This document shows, in pieces, positions 6,702-9,077 of a DNA stretch of 9,077 nucleotides. A program made the position numbers and the translations under genes. This DNA comes from Defluviitaleaceae bacterium (GTDB taxonomy: Bacteria > Bacillota > Clostridia > Lachnospirales > WQUN01). Location: NCBI GenBank assembly GCA_009783525.1, contig WRDG01000077.1:1-9077 (forward strand), read 5' to 3'. The notes below the pieces were generated by a model, which was not told the origin of the DNA, ran no database searches, and saw nothing but the letters and a program-made list of their open reading frames with translations. Each line of letters starts with the position of its first letter. The first letter of the stretch is position 1.

Positions 6702-6730
6702 AATATAGCAAACTTACAGCGACAGTTCAA
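6702..6730 (-). promoter_or_regulatory. Sigma-70-type promoter with extended -10
   Basis: On the minus strand the -35 element is TTGAAC (6725-6730), four of six matches to TTGACA. A 17-base spacer leads to TATATT (6702-6707), five of six matches to TATAAT, preceded by TGC (6708-6710), an extended -10. The -35 element lies inside the last codons of the DUF3842 gene. The expected start is near 6694-6697, exactly at the first hairpin of the leader RNA. Confidence 0.6.
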
Positions 6731-7136
6731 GCTTCATTTTTTCTATCGCCTCGTCAATTTTTTCGCCGAGTCCGTTTTCCTTTACGCCCACCAAAAATAA
6801 ATTGCACTTGTTCACGGGTATCAACAGTTTAAGCCCGCCGCTGCTTGCGACGGCGCACGCCGCAGCACAGGTAATTTCGCCGAACATCGAGTTTGCCGCG
6901 ACTATTCCGTTCGCGCCGATAATGCAGTCCGCATCTCTCGCGTTCACTATTATCGCGTTTTCGCCTGTGGCCGCGTCGTCTGCGCCCGCCCTAAGCATAG
7001 CCATCGTAGCGGCGGAATTGGTCCCTATCGCAATCACGCGCACGGAAAGCCCCGCCTTATTTATTTTTTCGATAACCGCCTTGCCGAGCCCGCCGCCCTG
7101 CCCGTCCACAACCATCACGGTTTTTTTTGCGCTCAA
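6714..7136 (-). CDS. DUF3842 family protein, function unknown
   Basis: About 140 residues that match the DUF3842 family as I remember it: a first beta strand followed by VDGQGGGLGKAVIEKI, then AIGTNSAAT, then AGADDAATGENAIIVNARDAD, GIVAANSMFGEIT, and LLIPVNKCN. The glycine-rich loop after the first strand suggests a Rossmann-like nucleotide- or dinucleotide-binding fold, but no activity is known to me. There is no signal peptide or membrane helix, so it is probably cytoplasmic. The frame opens at GTG 7151, but that codon overlaps the AGGAG site (7151-7155). TTG 7136 is preferred, although its 14-base spacing is long; ATG 7115 would start right at the first strand. The gene sits between the restriction enzyme and the importer on the same strand; a functional link to either is not evident. 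Confidence 0.8.
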   Translation of the reverse strand: MSAKKTVMVVDGQGGGLGKAVIEKINKAGLSVRVIAIGTNSAATMAMLRAGADDAATGENAIIVNARDADCIIGANGIVAANSMFGEITCAAACAVASSGGLKLLIPVNKCNLFLVGVKENGLGEKIDEAIEKMKLELSL

Positions 7137-7166
7137 GTTATTGTTTAACACTCCTAATATTTATTT

Positions 7167-7200
7167 ATTGTATAAAACTTACCGTTAAAAATTTAACAGT
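7167..7200 (-). promoter_or_regulatory. Possible promoter with overlapping palindrome upstream of the DUF3842 gene
   Basis: The AT-rich gap 7152-7205 holds a minus-strand TATACA (7169-7174; TACAAT is also possible at 7167-7172). Seventeen bases upstream lies GTTAAA (7192-7197) as a weak -35. That element is one arm of a palindrome, GTTAAA-AA-TTTAAC (7184-7197), which extends with one mismatch to 7181-7200. It could be an operator over the -35 box. The same hairpin, followed on the minus strand by TAAGTTTTAT, could instead be a weak terminator for the restriction-enzyme gene, whose stop is at 7206. Confidence 0.35.
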
Positions 7201-7205
7201 TTCCA

Positions 7206-9077
7206 TTACGGTAAACGACTGACAATTTCCGTTGTCTTTAAGCTCACTTCAATCACCGAAAGCAAAAGATCGAGCATGTAGGCGGGCTTGCCAGCTTCCT
7301 TTACGTACAGGTTGGGGTCGTTTGTTATGCCGCTGTCCTTGTCGGTTTTTATTTGGTACCTGTCCATAATCCATTCGATTGCGGGCTTGCCGTTTACGAT
7401 GTATTCGTATGCGTTTGCAGGGATGTTTTCTATTTTAATGTGTTCGTTGTAAATGATTGTGTCTTTGCGCCCCTTTGCCGCAAATTTCATTTTTTGCACC
7501 CGCAGGTTTTCTGTGCTGCCGGTTACGGTCACGCTGTCCGGCGGCGGCAGGCTTTCGTAGTTGAGGTGCAGGTCCGCAAGTTTTCTGCCCGCTTTAGAAA
7601 ACGACCAAAAATGCGCGGGGATGTCCTGCAGCGGGATGCGCGGCAAAGATTTTTTCAAGTCGCTTGCAAAGGCGGCGCGGTAACCCTTGCTGTGCAAAAA
7701 TCCGTAGACGTAAAAGAATATGTCCTCTTTGCTTACCGCGTTTCCGTACAGGCCACGCGCCTCTTTAAATATAAAGTCACTTATGCCGTCGCGCTTTATG
7801 TACTCCGGCTCAGCGTCCGTGTTTTGCAAATTGATCTGCTGTTCCATTGCGGCGTTTTTGCCGGCCTTTGCCTTTGCCTCGTAATAATGCAGGGGGAAGC
7901 ATTGGGTTCCTGCTTCCATGCAATTTAAATCAACAAACATATTAGCCATAAGGACTGTATGATCTTTTTTACTTCCCACGCCGCTTACGCATATCACCAA
8001 ATTGCCCGTGTCCGGCCTTGGGAAGAATTTATCGAATTGGCCGCGCCGGTGTATCAATTTTTGCCCGTAATATATGTTTTGCTTTTGAAACGGCCTGTAT
8101 AATGCCTGCGCTTTTTTTTCGTTTTCGTAAAGCAGTTCCTTTTTTTGCTTCAACTCATCTAACAACATTCCCGTCCAGCTTATTTCTTTTTTATTGTAGT
8201 CGATGGCTGCCTTGCTTAGCTGCCCGTTATAAAAATTTACCGTTCGCTTTATGTTTTCTTCTAAATTTTCCTTTGAAAAGTTATAGACCCAAGCGTCGCG
8301 TGCCGTTGCAAAACCCCTCGAATGCACCACAAACACGCTTTTCGTTTTTGCGTCGAACTTGTCCTTGCCCGCCAGCGGCACATAACTTTGAAAAGTATCG
8401 TCCCGTGTGCTTATCCAGTCGCCGTGTTTGTTGGGCGCAATTTTTTCCAATTGCATTGCCGGGTCGCAAAAGCCCTTGAAGCTTTTGATTGTTTCCAATT
8501 TTTCTTCCCGCTTCAGGTAGTCGCCTATGTTACGGTAAAATATTTCCGCCTTGCCATTGTGCGCGGCGCGTTTGACAAGCAGGGTGATTGCCACCGGCGT
8601 GCGGGAGCCGCCGCCGAAAATCTTGCCGCCTTCCCTTCTGCTTAGCTCGCCGCTTGTGCGCTGGTCCCCGCGCAAATTGAACACATAAATTTTTGCAAAC
8701 TCGCCTTCGATTGTTTTCCTAAACCCCGCCGCGGCGTTTCCGTCCAGCCAGCCGCCGTTGCTTACGTAGCATATTATTCCGTCGCCGCCCTTCAGCCTGT
8801 CGGTCGCAAAGCGGAAGGCGCGTATATAGCTGTCGTACATGGCGTTGCAGTTTTGCGCGCCGGACAGCTTCACATATGTGTCCCTTACGGCTTCGTCCAA
8901 GTTTTTATATTTTCTGTTTTTTGCGTCGTCGTTGGCGGACTTCTGCCCGGCGGAATAGGGCGGATTGCCGAAAATGACCGTAATGGGCGCGGCGTTTTGG
9001 CGGCGCACCCTGTCCGTGTTTTCGTCGAGCATCTCTATCTGGTCGCTTTTTTGCGGGTTGGCCTCCCACGCCTGAAA
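7206..9077 (-). CDS. Type ISP restriction-modification enzyme, C-terminal 623 residues (5' end outside window)
   Basis: The frame runs from the window edge (codon 1 at 9077) without a stop to TAA 7206-7208. An in-frame ATG at 9030-9032 is not the true start, because the codons before it already fit the family. Residues 37-42 (GNPPYS) are motif IV of an amino-methyltransferase that makes N6-methyladenine, preceded by IFG and followed by GQKSAND as in single-chain Type I-like enzymes. A long C-terminal region follows that should be the DNA sequence-recognition domain. Family-typical segments near the end include SFSKAGRKLADLHLNYE, YEYIVNGKPAIEWIMDRYQ and GITNDPNLY. In LlaGI and LlaBIII, the known members, one chain of about 1600 residues carries nuclease, helicase-translocase, methyltransferase and recognition parts. 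The first two would lie upstream here and cannot be seen. The role is defence against foreign DNA. No frameshift or deletion is visible. Confidence 0.85.
   Translation of the reverse strand, partial: FQAWEANPQKSDQIEMLDENTDRVRRQNAAPITVIFGNPPYSAGQKSANDDAKNRKYKNLDEAVRDTYVKLSGAQNCNAMYDSYIRAFRFATDRLKGGDGIICYVSNGGWLDGNAAAGFRKTIEGEFAKIYVFNLRGDQRTSGELSRREGGKIFGGGSRTPVAITLLVKRAAHNGKAEIFYRNIGDYLKREEKLETIKSFKGFCDPAMQLEKIAPNKHGDWISTRDDTFQSYVPLAGKDKFDAKTKSVFVVHSRGFATARDAWVYNFSKENLEENIKRTVNFYNGQLSKAAIDYNKKEISWTGMLLDELKQKKELLYENEKKAQALYRPFQKQNIYYGQKLIHRRGQFDKFFPRPDTGNLVICVSGVGSKKDHTVLMANMFVDLNCMEAGTQCFPLHYYEAKAKAGKNAAMEQQINLQNTDAEPEYIKRDGISDFIFKEARGLYGNAVSKEDIFFYVYGFLHSKGYRAAFASDLKKSLPRIPLQDIPAHFWSFSKAGRKLADLHLNYESLPPPDSVTVTGSTENLRVQKMKFAAKGRKDTIIYNEHIKIENIPANAYEYIVNGKPAIEWIMDRYQIKTDKDSGITNDPNLYVKEAGKPAYMLDLLLSVIEVSLKTTEIVSRLP

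Noticed and set aside
6612..6800. 62-residue plus-strand frame across the leader RNA and the DUF3842 3' end
   Set aside because: No ribosome site or known motif; it is opposite a promoter, a terminator and a real gene end.
7353..7928. 191-residue plus-strand frame opposite the restriction enzyme
   Set aside because: Composition is Val/Phe/Arg-rich without domain signals; the minus-strand protein matches Type ISP enzymes throughout.
1..9077. CRISPR arrays, tRNA, rRNA, insertion sequences, attachment sites
   Set aside because: I read for regular spaced repeats, tRNA-like cloverleaf ends, transposase motifs and terminal inverted repeats on both strands and saw none.

Overview
The window reads as a chromosomal segment of a moderately GC-rich bacterium, most likely a member of the Bacillota (class Clostridia or a relative). 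The reasons are a DUF3842-family gene (a family I associate with Bacillota), ATGA/GTGA-coupled operons, Shine-Dalgarno sites of the AAGGA/GGGAG type, use of GTG and TTG starts, and a fused AroE-AroK enzyme. Runs of eight or nine A (or T) inside coding sequence are a conspicuous habit of this genome. No taxonomic marker gene is present, so the assignment is an inference.

Layout. Positions 1-1729, plus strand: the 3' part of an aromatic amino acid operon. It holds the end of chorismate synthase (aroC), a small AroQ-type chorismate mutase, and a bifunctional shikimate dehydrogenase-shikimate kinase. Positions 1720-6543, minus strand: a four-gene ABC importer operon of the peptide/nickel class, transcribed towards the aro operon. 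Its order is permease B, permease C, lipoprotein receptor, then two ATPases fused in one chain. The two operons meet tail to tail with a 10-base coding overlap and no room for an intergenic terminator. Positions 6544-6713: a non-coding gap with a good sigma-70 promoter and a compact structured RNA ending in an intrinsic terminator just upstream of the importer genes. This is the most interesting non-coding element. Positions 6714-7136 (or 7151), minus strand: a DUF3842 protein of unknown function. Positions 7152-7205: a short AT-rich gap with an inverted repeat and a possible promoter. Positions 7206-9077, minus strand: the C-terminal 623 residues of a Type ISP (single polypeptide) restriction-modification enzyme, whose N-terminal nuclease and helicase parts lie beyond the window edge.

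How the parts work together. AroE-AroK carries out two consecutive steps (3-dehydroshikimate to shikimate to shikimate-3-phosphate). AroC makes chorismate two steps later, and chorismate mutase diverts it to prephenate for phenylalanine and tyrosine. The importer has every part of a binding-protein-dependent uptake system; its substrate cannot be fixed from sequence. The RNA at about 6574-6696 could be a terminator-controlled leader of the importer operon or a free-standing small RNA. The restriction enzyme is a defence gene next to housekeeping genes, with no visible mobile-element sequence between them.
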